Assembly: GCA_023078555.1 (NCBI GenBank)
Contig: CM041201.1
Span: 6,827,172 to 6,891,171, forward strand
DNA from: Ulva prolifera
Taxonomy: Eukaryota; Chlorophyta; Ulvophyceae; Ulvales; Ulvaceae
DNA length: 64,000 nucleotides
Direction of reading: 5' to 3'
The position numbers and the translations under genes are program-made. Under the pieces are notes generated by a model, which was given only the letters and a program-made list of their open reading frames with translations, ran no database searches and was not told where the DNA came from. Below, piece after piece: positions 24,391 through 35,171 of this stretch; positions within the stretch are counted from its first letter, which is position 1, and the number at the start of each line of letters is the position of its first letter.

Positions 24391-25794
24391 AGAGTCTCGG
24401 CACTGCGTGAATGTTGAATTTTCCTTCCTGCTGGTCCGGCCATCATGACATTTCCAATCTAGAGTGGTATTGATGCTCCACTCCAGTCCAAGGCATCACA
24501 TTTGACAGGTCTTCAAAGGCATATGATTCAGACCCCTTGGTCAGGTTATGGAAAGGAGGTGCCATGACTTGAGTCCTGGCATCTTTTTCCCTTTCGGCCC
24601 GCTGAGACAGTGTCTTTGGACATGTTCCTGCAACTTTTGTTCTCTCTTTGTGTCAATGGAATGCTGTTGCCAAAAATTCGTTCCAATGAAGATGTATCTC
24701 CGCAGCAACGGGCTGTATGTGATTACGTTAAGCGCTTATAAGTGACGCAAGACGGAGACGTCGTTCACAGCAGGCAGCACTGGGACACTTTACTTTATAG
24801 GGCCTACTCAAAGGTGGCTGAACATGTATGATGGAAATGTTCATGATGTACTCTGTAAGCATGTGCATCGACAGTTTGCGGTATCATCGATCATGGGATC
24901 ATGCTGCTATCTAGTCACTAAAAAGAGTCCGTAGCATGCACAAATGGCCTTTTAAATGTCAAGGGAGTTGTTTGGCTGACCTCAGCATTTCGATTGTTAA
25001 TAACGTCCGACAATAGAATCGCCCATTCTCTGCTGGGCTGTCATCTTACCGAAAATTGAATGCAATTATGTTCACAATATGGTATTCTTGATGTACAACG
25101 AAAAAAAAACAGCACTGACCCTTCGCTTCTTGCTTTGAGTGAATGGTGCATACTTTTCAGGGTTGCATTCTCCGTGACTGAGATACCGTCTCACAAGGCT
25201 GCAAGTCCTTTCCAATTAGGTAGCAGAAAGGTAAATGCGGGGAAATAAATGCAATAGGCCACCCTGTAGACACAGCGCAAGAACACCAGCTTGTTCGCCA
25301 TGGCCAAAATACTCGCTATAGATCCTTGAGGCCCACGTCCAAAATCGCCACCGAAATTCCTGTGATGTCACACTATGCATAAGCGAAGGCAAGGCAGCAT
25401 TGCTATATGCCTATATACATGCATCAAGTGCGGCATTGCGGGAGCTCAACACATCAGACTGGCTGTTGAGAGGAAGACATTCACGTCCAACCACTCAGAG
25501 CTGCATTTGGTTTGGTTGTTGATACTCGTGTGAAGTACACTGACCAGGTTTATGCAAAGGCGACACACCCGTCACGTTTCAGCTGTATGCATGATGCATG
25601 CATGCACTCACGAACCAAGACTTGCCACGGGGGTAGTGATGCTGTGTTCTACATTGCTGTTCAACCAGACATCCCGCAGGTGCCATATACCTTGACACAA
25701 AGCAATACCCTAGATCTTCCGATCATTCCGTTTGTACTTGAAGTTCACCCATAGGTGACATCCTGCGCTGAAGTCGGTCTGACAGCAGAAAAAC
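24391..25794. other. intergenic, no supported gene
   Basis: About 1.4 kb. A plus-strand frame at 25512-25754 ends in a plausible-looking stretch (FYIAVQPDIPQVP) but cannot be joined to any family. It may be 5' untranslated sequence or an unrecognised small gene ahead of the poly(A)-binding protein. Confidence 0.35.
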
Positions 25795-27723
25795 ATGACT
25801 GTCAAACATTCCAAAGTAAGCAACTGTTCCGTATATGTGGGTAATTTACATGCGAACGTGACAGTGCAGCTCCTCAATTCTTGCTTTTCAGAGGTGCGAC
25901 CTGCCGAGCGATGCCGCGCTGATCCACCACGGCCCTTTGCTGCCTAGCGTCTCCCCAGATACAATGAACATTCGAGATAACGTAGCAGATCTAGGGGCTT
26001 TCTGAATTCATTGATTTAGATGTGTCGTCCGGTGGCGTTGCTGAACGACTGGAATTGTCCTCGGTAGACGACGTTCCAGTATTACTTGCGCCCGGTAGTG
26101 ATGATATGATGGGGGGTTTGTCTGCTAGAGTCGGCCTGTCTCATTTGCACAGCAAGCCCGTGACATGGTCGAACAGTGGTGAACACCGTGCAGGTTTGCA
26201 TGGTTAAGTCTGCCAGGGTATGTCGACGACATGAAGATGCCTCTCACTTGGGCTATGGCTACGTGAACTTCTTCACCGAGGAAGAGAAAGGTAAGGTTCC
26301 CCCGACAGGCAACTCCTGCACGTTCGCGGGCCGAGCTTCCTGACTTCATCGAAGTACAGACAGAGCGAAAGAGGCGATGGACGGATATGTTATGTTCGAG
26401 AAGCAGATTCGCGTTGAAGATGTAATTGATACAGTCAAGCCGGTCAGCGCGGAAGCGAAGCAGTCGAACGTTTTCATCACGGTGCGTGTCTGCGGCTGCA
26501 TCATTCTCGCTGTCGGCATGATAGTTTATGTTTGTGCCAAGATGGTTTTCCATTTTGGCAACCACTTCGCTGCGCCCGCAGAATCTACCAAACGCTGTGT
26601 CTCACGGCTGTCTGGAAGGGTTGCTTGCCCAGTTTGGCACCATCTTGTCCATAAAATTGCCAAAACCTTCCAAGCAGACAGAGAAGGGAATGGCTTACGT
26701 TCATTTCTCCACCCCGGAGGCCGCGGCTGCAGCGATCCAAGCATCGAAGGAAAAATCTTTAAAGATGGACGGTGCTACTGTGGTTGTGGCGCCATACTTG
26801 ACATACCAACAACGCGTTAAATGTCAGGAAGAGAGCTTTACAAATCTGTATGTCAAGAATCTCCCCTCTAACGTACTTACCAATGAAGACCTGATAAATA
26901 TGTTCAATTCTTATGGAAACATCACTTCTGCCCGGCTTGTCAAGGTAGGTCGACAGCCAGTGCCAATCACATCACACGATGTCGTTGGCAGTGGAGCTGA
27001 AGGCCACACGCCACCATGCAGGATCCAACGTTTAATCGATACTATGGATTTGTGAACTATGATGCACCGGAGGCGGCTATGGAGGCACGGAACAGCCTAA
27101 ATGGAGTGAGTCTTGGGTCTGGGAAGCAGGCTCGACTGTATGTATCACGTTTTCAAACTAAAGCCGAAAGGAAAACAAGCCTCAGCAAGTCTGGCTCTGG
27201 ATCTGCGTACAGCTCTGGGTCAAGCGCAGGAGCTCCCAGGGAGATCAGGAATGTATACATAAAGCACTTGGCACCTGAGGTTGATGAAAACATTCTTTAC
27301 CAGGTTTTCCAGGCATGAGCTCCCCTTTGGATTTGGTTTCTTTGGTACGCATGCATTATATGGCGGAACACAAGCTCTACCCTGCAGGCGTTTGGGCCCA
27401 TTGAAAGCACTCGTATAATGCGAGACAGCATGACAAAGATGTCTCGAGGCTTTGGTTTTGTCACATTCATGCACAATGACTCTGCAGCCCTTGCTACCCA
27501 GAACATGAATGGATGGCCACTTTTCAACAGGAGGCTTTACGTGACGCTCTCCAAGCCGGGTAACACTCAGGCCCCGATTCGGTCTTTGAATGGAATGATG
27601 CCTTGGGCCTCCAATTCAGACCAAGCTGCAGCTCATGTAGCTGAGGCCCCAATGCCTGCCAATCGTGCCTTCTTCCAAGTGAATCCTGTCCGCAAGTCAC
27701 TGAGCTTGATGGGTGCGGTGTGA
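25795..27723 (+). CDS. poly(A)-binding protein-like, four RRMs
   Basis: Cytoplasmic poly(A)-binding-protein-like RNA binder, 435 residues. Six exons keep frame throughout: 25795-25893, 26194-26290, 26360-26481, 26582-26944, 27022-27312, 27388-27723. Four RRMs: about 11-95 (CSVYVGNLHANVT, LGYGYVNF), 102-177 (NVFITNLPN, GMAYVHF), 194-275 (TNLYVKNLPSN, YGFVNY), 303-380 (RNVYIKHLAP, GFGFVTF), each with RNP1 and RNP2. The last intron starts GC instead of GT (CAG|GCATGA), the only frame-preserving choice. After RRM4 only about 55 residues follow, without the Pro/Gln linker and C-terminal MLLE domain of ordinary PABPs (usually over 600 residues). It could be a shortened PABP or a related RRM protein. 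Confidence 0.88.
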
Positions 27724-28563
27724 TTGGGTGATCAGCTGTCACAATTGCAACAATATTTGCAGGGCTAGGCTGCATCTGGGTAGGATTGGTTGTGACTGTG
27801 CGGCGGCAGCTTACAATGACATGATCTGGAGACAGCAGGGAGATTTGATGCCTTCTCAGGTTCTCAAGTCATACCTGTTGTGCAAGTAGCGGTAGCGTTA
27901 GACAGAGGTGTATTAAAATGCGAAAAGCCACTTGTGGGGCATGGTCTTGCGACTCCCAATATGTGTGTATGTGAATCATGATTCCCGAGCACTGTCGATG
28001 CGGGATGGCAGCAAGGTACGCCAGTGTTTGAGTTTGCCCCCATCACAGCAAGTGTAAATATGGTCAACATTTATAGTTGCCAACAGCACAAAATTAAAAT
28101 CACTGCTGCACAAAATGGTTCGTAGCGGGAATCGAGATAGACCATTCTATTTGCTGAATTCGTAGCGGAATCTTTTGGTTCGACCAAAGCAACTTGAAAT
28201 ATCTTATTTGTGATCCTAAAGCGCGTGGCTGCATTTGGGCACGTCAGCATGGTCGACACTATCGCCACTATCCAAACCCAGGTCCGGTTCAAGCACGATG
28301 CAGGAAGTGTTTCAATGTCTGTGACGGGTCTACCATATATCAAGGGCAGACACGCAATGTATCTCAGGCATATCTGTCCTTGTCATTTCGCTGTAGCGAT
28401 CAGTTGGTCATCAGTTCTGCAGTGCAAAGCTGGACACTCAGCCGGTAAACATATAGTGAAATCAAATCAGCGGCGCGGGTTCAGCGCTATATAATTTTGA
28501 TCGCGTAGGTGATCGCGTGCTATTCTACTCTACTGTGCAGTTCACGAGTGGTGTCGCAGTACA
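27724..28563. other. intergenic with one orphan open frame
   Basis: About 840 bases. Plus-strand frame 28210-28494 contains a regular-looking segment (SMVDTIATIQTQVRFKHD) that might be an exon of an unknown small protein, but no splice partner or homologue is recognised. The rest shows nothing. Confidence 0.3.
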
Positions 28564-30258
28564 ATGAGCATGAGATCTGCTACCGCCGCTCATGGGCTTC
28601 CGAGGGTGCGTTTCACTCATCTCATCGCAATCAGATTCTGTCACATTGACGATCTGCACGGAAGTGCTTCTGCTCTCGAGAAGCTAATCTGGTTGTCCGC
28701 CATGTCGGCACGACACCACTACTTCTCTCAGGGGATATGTGATCAATATGGGCACAAGCTAGAGTACGGCTGAATGTACTGAAGGTTCATTTGACGTCAC
28801 TGCTGGCCCATTTTGGGGGCATGCAGCATGAAAGGCGCTCGATGGGGTCGTGCTCCCGAATCAGCTCCGTAACGGCGCCCATCCATTCTGATCAGAGTTT
28901 GGATGCACATTGCGAAAGCTGAATCATTTCAATGGATTGTGAGGCATCGCTTGCCTTCTTCGGCGAATCTGCGTTGTTTTTTTCAGTAAAAGTCTAGTAG
29001 ATGTGCTGCCCGCGTGTGATATTCGAGCACCGGCACACGAAACCGCAATGCTCGAGACAATATGGTACGTAAGGACGCCAAAACTCATACTGAACGATTA
29101 ATGCAGGCCTTGCGGGTCGATCGGCCACGGGCTGTCCATAATGCACCTTCAGCGCGGAGGGGCCTAGTTGTTTGCGCGGCGCAGGCCGCGGCTGCTGCGC
29201 GGATCAACGTGCAGGGCAAGCATCTCGAGGTAAGTTTCCAAGGCACTTTCATGCTTTTGGGCTCTGAAGTTGGCCATCTTGCTTTGACAGATGTTCTTCT
29301 GCATCTGCAGGTCACGGCACCGATCAACGAGTATGTCCAGAAAAAGGTCAGCCACGCGATCGATCCTTACAAGACGGTAGTGCAAGATGTTGATGTTCGA
29401 CTATCAGTTAGAGGGGGCGATGCTTCACGCGGTGAACGGTGTGCTCACCACTTGTGACCTTGCTCGCCGTAGCTTCATTTGTAAGAGCACCCTCCGTGAG
29501 AAACAAAGCAATTTGTTCATTTGTGGTTCATGTACTTTCAATGGTGCTGTTGAAGTCACAGTCGTCTCTTGAGCCGTCCTGCCTTGCCGTACAGGCAGCA
29601 AAAGATCGAAGTCACAATTCGCACAACACGGCATGGTGTCATCCGCGCAGAAGAGACCCGTGATGACCTGTATGCATCTATTGATGTTGCTAGTGACAAG
29701 ATTCACAGGTCACTGCGTAAGTTGAAAGAGAAGTCCATGAAGAAGGGGCAATGGCCGGGTGGCCGTGGGTATGCTAAAGGCGCCCCAGCTGTTGCAGATG
29801 TTTTGCCAGACGATGAACTTGATATCGTACCTAGTGATGACGAAGTTGAGGCAGCTACTGCTAAATTAGACATGCCATCATCTGTCAAGCGCACCAAGGT
29901 TTTCTACTTGGACAGTATGAGCCTGGAGGTGCGTTCCCCCTCCATCGCGATATCATCAACTGTGGCATACACGAGAAGAAGGGGAACACAGACTACGCCC
30001 AAAAAACCATGGTGTCAGGATTGACTTGTTTGTGCACACCTCATGTGCTGCATGTGTCCAGTTCTGAGTCATGGCTACAAATTCACTGTTTTACAGCACT
30101 AGACGCGCTTGCAGGATGCGATCGATCAGCTGGAACAGGTGGATCATGATTTCTACATCTATCTGGACTCGGACTCTGGTCATGTTCAGGTTGTGTACAA
30201 GCGCAACACTGATGGCCATGGCGTCATCATCACCATTCCGGATGAGACGTCCGTTTAG
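28564..30258 (+). CDS. PSRP1: plastid long hibernation-promoting factor (PSRP1/HPF)
   Basis: Chloroplast ribosome-associated factor of the pY/HPF family that inactivates or protects 70S ribosomes. Exons 29107-29229, 29311-29438, 29595-29928 and 30115-30258 join exactly. The N-terminal HPF fold runs from RINVQGKHLE through VTAPINEYVQKKV, DVDVRLSVRGG and KIEVTIRTTRHGVIRAEE. An acidic linker follows, then the long-form C-terminal dimerisation domain (KRTKVFYLDSMSLEDAIDQL, HVQVVYKRNTDG). Two starts are possible: an upstream 14-codon exon at 28564-28605 with a 501-base intron, giving a transit-like leader and 256 residues, or an ATG at 29062 reading straight into exon 2. I prefer the first because it lacks acidic residues and looks like a plastid transit peptide. 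Confidence 0.87.
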
Positions 30259-30550
30259 CTGTAACTATGCTTCAGATACCCGAACTGTCGCTGTAGAAGA
30301 AGACTATGCGGGGTCTTCGAAAATTTTCTCCTTTGACATGAACTCCTCACATGCAGAAGTGTGCGTGTCTGGAACAGCATTGTAAGGCTGTCTGCATATT
30401 TGGTAGTTTCGTACTGTATCGTTCAAGCAAAATGTGAGTGCATGCTGCTGCGTACTCGTTTGATGTTTGTGGCAACATGGAAGCATAACACTCGAAAATT
30501 GTGCCAAATACTTGTTCACATTATTGCAAGCTCAGCTTGTGAGAGGGTTG

Positions 30551-30551
<1 letters not shown>

Positions 30552-30592
<41 letters not shown>
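30552..30592 (+). repeat. poly-G homopolymer (41 G)
   Basis: An uninterrupted run of 41 G preceded by GTTGC and followed by CCGAAG. Such runs can form quadruplexes and are also classic assembly or gap artefacts. It lies about 290 bases downstream of the PSRP1 stop. Confidence 0.95.
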
Positions 30593-30594
<2 letters not shown>

Positions 30595-31414
30595 GAAGCT
30601 GTATGATCACCACCAAAATTCATTTGCAAACCTGGTGAATAAGATCTTCGCATGTATGGCATGTGAGTGTTGTCGGCCATGGCCAGTCAAACGCAAAAAA
30701 TCAAGTACCATCCCCCACGGTTGTGTACATCTGACTTTCTCCTTAGTGTCATGGTGAGATGGCATATGTAGCGGTGCGTGGTGTCGTGGCCTAGCTATGT
30801 AACTGAGCCATGCTCGTTGCTAGCATTGCTCGAGCCAGCGCAGCTGCGCGCAAATACACTCACGCTGCGTGCATCCGTCTGCACATGCATGCATGCGCGA
30901 CTGTGCGCTCAGCCGTGCCATCAGCCCTGATGCACGCTTGTCTCTGCACTGCTTGATGTTGTTGCAGTGCTCATAAGCCTTCTCATCCTTGAGGAAGCTC
31001 GGCCGATTGGGGCTGAGAACGAAATTAAAATACTATCAATTACATCGGGATGAACGGCCTCTATGTTGTGACGTGCCGAGCTGACAGTGAAGAATAGGCA
31101 GTGCTCTGTGTTATGAGCATGTAAGGAGAAGCAAAGGCGTCGGTGCGGAGCGGTGTTGAAAGGGAGTGTAAGATGGTGCATTTAAAGTAATAAAGATATC
31201 AAGATACAAGATTCAAGTTCAAGACAAGCAGTACCAAGTCAAGATCAAGCAAGACTGGCGTTCTCATAGGTACTTTAGGGCGTTGTATTAGCACTTAAGA
31301 CTGCATCAATTCGCATGGTGACAGTTACTTCAGCTTACTCCCTATTACTTGAACTCATAAGCTTGTGTTGTCTAGGCCACTCACATGCCTAGCTGCCTTG
31401 GAACCATCCTGGTT

Positions 31415-31419
31415 CAGGG
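31415..31419. repeat. target-site duplication, left copy
   Basis: CAGGG directly beside the outer end of the LTR element; the same five bases stand at 32270-32274. A 5-bp duplication is typical of LTR-retrotransposon integration. Confidence 0.85.
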
Positions 31420-31708
31420 TGTCAAGACGCGTGTTAGTCTCATCGAGTGTGCACAGGGGTTAATGCGCGTGCCTGAGCTGGTAAGCATGCTGACTGTGCA
31501 TGACGACGTGGAGGGGAGCGTACCTTGCCAACGCGTAAAGTCGCGCGGCAGAAATGAAAGTAAGAATTGAACCGGTGACCTCTAGAGTACACACGACATG
31601 CTCTAACCACTGGGGCTCACCTGAAGCAACGAGTCCTTTGTTAGATGACTCCTCCCTTGATTATGTCATCTATATTCTTGGATCCCCAGATACGGATATC
31701 CCACAACA
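31420..31708 (-). repeat. 3' LTR of the TRIM
   Basis: 289 bases, nearly identical to 31982-32269. On the minus strand it starts TGTTGTGGGATATCC and ends GTCTTGACA. It differs from the other copy by an extra A in CTCTAACCACTGG and a few substitutions. Confidence 0.92.
31563..31623 (-). other. tRNA-like segment in the 3' LTR (A box, B box)
   Basis: On the minus strand AGTGGTTAGAGCATG matches the D-arm/A-box region of tRNA genes, and about 25 bases later GGTTCAATTC matches the B box (GGTTCRANNC). Acceptor and T stems do not pair properly, so this is a tRNA relic or internal pol III promoter, not a functional tRNA. Confidence 0.6.
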
Positions 31709-31721
31709 CTTCCCCCCTTAA
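31709..31721 (-). other. polypurine tract of the TRIM
   Basis: Minus-strand TTAAGGGGGGAAG immediately upstream of the 3' LTR; the expected primer position for plus-strand cDNA synthesis. Its location sets the orientation of the element. Confidence 0.75.
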
Positions 31722-31968
31722 CGAGGATCGAGCGCAGGGAGATCCAGATCTGATAACTGTGGGATATCTTCGATACTCCTGATGGAATGTTGGAACCTTC
31801 TCTTCGCGTCCCGAGTCCACGGGGGCCCAACCCGCTGTAACCGAACTCATATAACTGGGACTCCCTTAAGCTCGAGAGCTATGCTGACTGGGATGCGATC
31901 GCTCGGGAGGAGCTCACACAGCGGAAGGTGTAAGGAAGATGGAAGCTGTAAGGCAGATTACGAAGTCT

Positions 31969-31981
31969 GCTCACCGATACC
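31969..31981 (-). other. putative primer-binding site of the TRIM
   Basis: Minus-strand GGTATCGGTGAGC immediately downstream of the 5' LTR. It shares GGTATC-G with the plant-type initiator-methionine primer site but is not a perfect match. Confidence 0.5.
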
Positions 31982-32269
31982 TGTCAAGACGCGTGTTAGT
32001 CTCATCGAGTGTGCACAGGGGTTAATGCGCGTGCCTGAGCTGGTAAGCATGCTGACTGTGCATGACGACGTGGAGGGGAGCGTACCTTGCCATCGCGTAA
32101 AGTCGCGCGGCAGAAATGAAAGTAAGAATTGAACCGGTGACCTCATGAGTACACACTACATGCTCTACCACTGGGGCTCACCTGAAGCAACGAGTCCTTT
32201 GTTAGATGACTCCTCCCTTGATTATGTCATCTATATTCTTGGATCCCCAGATATGGATATCCCACAACA
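31982..32269 (-). repeat. 5' LTR of the TRIM
   Basis: 288 bases, the upstream LTR in minus-strand orientation; begins TGTTGTGGGATATCC at 32269 and ends TGACA at 31982. Confidence 0.92.
32125..32182 (-). other. tRNA-like segment in the 5' LTR (A box, B box)
   Basis: Second copy of the tRNA-like block, reading AGTGGTAGAGCATG then GGTTCAATTC on the minus strand. It differs from the copy at 31563-31623 by one deleted base in the D-loop and three substitutions, while both boxes are kept. Confidence 0.6.
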
Positions 32270-32274
32270 CAGGG
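32270..32274. repeat. target-site duplication, right copy
   Basis: CAGGG next to the TGTTG end of the element, identical to 31415-31419. Confidence 0.85.
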
Positions 32275-32740
32275 CCTTTGCCAAAATAGGTCCCTGCTGC
32301 CCACTGTCCCTGCTGACCAGTGTAGTGCCTTCTGCTGCACACAGCATGGTCCCATCCCTGAGCCTTACTATCGAGAGCTCAACATGTAAGCAGTGCAACC
32401 ATGTCCAGCATGTAACACCTTCCCCATGCATTGGCTGCTCCCTTTCTGCAGGAGACCCGCATGCAATAGCAGTTTCCGTGCTGTGGACTTTGACATTGTA
32501 TGGCATCACTCGTAAACATGAGTTCTGAAAGTGAACTGTGGGTGTCGGGCCTGTGTCAGACATGGGGTCAGACATGGGGTCAACAGCTAGCAAGGTTGGA
32601 TTGCTTGTATGGAATGCACAATTCATTGCTCCCGGTACCTGGGTTGTCAATATCCATATGGATACAGCTATGTTATCAAGCATACAAGTACATAGATCAT
32701 GCATCATACATATTAACAATGCACGACATCGCCAGCTTGC

Positions 32741-32790
32741 CCGCCCAGGAGAAAGCTTTCCCGCCCTAGGAGAAAGCTTTCTAGGAGAAG
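32741..32790. repeat. short tandem repeat (about 20-bp unit)
   Basis: Two copies of a unit containing AGGAGAAAGCTTTC in tandem, followed by a partial third (AGGAGAAG). Confidence 0.7.
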
Positions 32791-33571
32791 TGATGTGCAT
32801 GAGGCTGCAGGGCAGTCCGTTTTGTATGCTATCTCATGTCGAGATGCCTCTTCTGACAAGTTTGCTTGCGATTTGGCATACACTTGCTGACTGGATGCAG
32901 CAGTCAGCTAGTGCACCCAGTTCTCAGGTACACAGACACAGCAAACCATTTGTGTATCATGGCTCTGCACCTGCCGCAGTTGAAGGGTTCATGCACGATT
33001 CCAGATTGCTGGTCCGCTGTGTCCTGGCCATGGTGCATGACCAGACCGACTGTGTTGGGTGTAGGGTGGTCATCGTCGCCATGTGCCCGATTCCTGCACA
33101 ATTGTCTGATCGGTTTTTATGGAATGAGTAAATGGGTAAGTTTGTTTTCGAACCAGGGTAATAATATGATGTTGATTCACAAGTGCTCTGGCCATTGTAT
33201 GGCAGAGTACATGCTCGTATCAACCACTATACAAGCATGGGCATCCTTGCGAGGAGCAAGTACCAACTCTCACTCCAGCCGATGAGCCGGACAAAAACCA
33301 CAGGCAGAGTCATAATATAGACCAACGTTCCAGGGTTACGTAGCCTACGAGGCAGATGACTTCAATCCTCTCTAGATCCATAGTATATATGTTATTTGCG
33401 TACATAAATCTCGCAATGGCGGTGTGACCTGTGAAGACACATACAACAGGAGGCAAAAGTTTGAATTACCAGCTGCCTAAACCCTTCATATTCAGGCCGG
33501 GGCTAGCCAATACAATGCAAATCCAGTGACATGATGTTGCAGGACCGTGGGGGAGCAATTACTTGGTGACT

Positions 33572-33630
33572 GCAGTGCACTAGTCATGTTCAAAGCATCG
33601 TGAGCAGTGCACTAGTCATGTTCAAAACAT
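33572..33630. repeat. 27-bp direct duplication
   Basis: The unit starting GCAGTGCACTAGTCATG at 33572-33598 recurs at 33604-33630 with one mismatch and a 5-base spacer. Confidence 0.8.
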
Positions 33631-34314
33631 GGTACGTGCACGGACAGCTTCCGATCCCAGGACTGTACATTGCTGTTTTCGAAGTCATGGACATCACCAT
33701 TGAGCAACCACTGTGTCAACTAATGTACGACATGCACACCGCCTGTGTGACATTGGCGAAACACAAGTCTATCTCAGACGAATCAGGTCCTAGAGTGGGT
33801 ACGAAGAGTTGATCTTTGGCCCTTCGACCCTGACATGTGACCACAGTCTGCAACATGCTGAATGGCATGTCGAGTCCCTTAGTTGTCCCATAGTGTATGC
33901 TCTCTCGTGCGTATACAGATCTGACCACATGAGGTGCACTTGGGCAACATGCACGCAACCAAGCAGGAGCGATCATGCAACGCGCACCAGGGGTCGCACC
34001 ATGGGTCACGCTGTAACGTTTTCTGAATTCGCCTAGCAAGTTTTGTCACATCGTGGTCTATTGGCGTATGCTGAAAGCACTTCATACATCCGCAGAACTC
34101 CACAGATAGAACAAGCAGGACTGTTACTACGAATTGCCTCAACTTTGAAAGACGGCTTCCTGGCAACACACCATTATGTGTTCAACGCGGGCACTGGACA
34201 CAGCGAAGCACTTGAAAACAGAGCAAGCAAATGGCGTCCTAGGTTGTAATACTCGTTTCGGTAATTGCCATTGCCAGCACCTGAAAATTTTGTCAGATGC
34301 GTGAACACAGACAC

Positions 34315-35171
34315 TCATACTTCAAATTCTGTCCCAACACCAGTGTTCACAAAAACTGGGCGATGGCGAAGCAAGACCAGCTGCTCAGGACATCGCAGCT
34401 CTGATCCTCTCTCTGCGCACTTGACGGTGAGTGTGATCTTGATTTGATTTGTATTCATCAATATCACTTGCATACTCAGATGATAGCATCTGGTTGGAAA
34501 GCTTTTTCGCTGCATTCATGACCAGCAGTGATTCTTCCAGCCGTACGTGACAGGAGATTGAGCAGCACACACAGGCATTCTTCACATACAGTAGCATGAC
34601 TCTAGTTGGATCATGAAATGTACAATGCACACCTGCCCAAGCCCTCCGCGATGTGTCATGGCGAAATCCTTCATGGCGGCCTTTGGGCTTTGCAGGGGGA
34701 CGGGCCATATGCATTGACGTATCTCCCGACCCCCCCACATCATGCCAATCAAGGATGCTACACACAGAAACCAGTCAATTAGATGATTGCATTAGGAAAG
34801 TACTGATAGTCTTGCATAGACCTGGTGCAACCTACGGCGACATAAGCAGCATCAGTGCAACGGCACAGGTCTGATCCGGACCAATGTAGGTCGCTGGCCA
34901 ATAATTCCTGACAAAGTCTGATTTTGCCCTGTAGAGATTCGAATTTTCCACAGCAGTGGAAACGTGGACTTCGACCAGCATAGGTATGCATGTGGCAACA
35001 TCATGTGAACACATATAGATAGCTTGTCCTTCGCTGGCATCATACCTTGGGGGCCTTTGATTCGAATGGTAGTAAGACGATGTGTCGTGAGGCTCTTCGG
35101 TCCAAGCTCCTGGCACCCTTGCATCAGTCATGTGATCATCTATTCCCAGTGCATGACCTGAACGGCAAGGG
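34315..35171 (-). other. possible 3' exons of the gene at 35.2-36.1 kb
   Basis: Minus-strand frames here include a helical-looking segment (LEESLLVMNAAKKLSNQ, about 34560-34500) that could be an exon of the gene just upstream. I cannot fix splice sites or a stop. Confidence 0.25.

Larger units (their letters stand above)
30259..31419. other. intergenic with poly-G and CAAG-rich tract
   Basis: About 1.2 kb without a gene. It holds the 41-base G run and, at about 31190-31255, a purine-rich stretch repeating AAGAT/CAAG-like words. No coding signal is supported. Confidence 0.5.
31420..32269 (-). mobile_element. complete non-coding LTR element (TRIM)
   Basis: An 850-base element bounded by two direct repeats of 289 and 288 bases, flanked by a perfect 5-bp target duplication (CAGGG). 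Read on the minus strand, each LTR begins TGTTG and ends TGACA. Just inside the 5' LTR is GGTATCGGTGAGC (31981-31969), resembling the initiator-tRNA primer site TGGTATCAGAGC. Just before the 3' LTR is the polypurine tract TTAAGGGGGGAAG (31721-31709). The internal part is only 273 bases with no gag or pol coding, so movement would need a helper element. The LTRs differ by about five substitutions and one indel (about 98 percent identity), implying a fairly recent insertion. The A/B-box tRNA-like block in each LTR is unusual. Confidence 0.9.
32275..34314. other. gene-poor stretch with short tandem repeats
   Basis: About 2 kb. Frames on both strands are interleaved and lack motifs; the longest (plus, 32538-33131; minus, 32800-32231) resemble no family. 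Two local tandem duplications are listed separately. Confidence 0.4.

Noticed and set aside
30467..30757. Glycine-rich protein across the poly-G run
   Set aside because: The glycine stretch is only the translation of the homopolymer; flanks show no coding signal.
31563..31623. A functional tRNA gene on the minus strand
   Set aside because: A and B boxes are present but the acceptor and T stems do not pair and the block lies inside both LTRs, so it is a tRNA-like part of the element, not a tRNA gene.
31385..32132. Two near-identical short proteins encoded on the plus strand
   Set aside because: Both come from translating the two LTR copies antisense to the element; the duplication is explained by the LTRs, not by paralogous genes.
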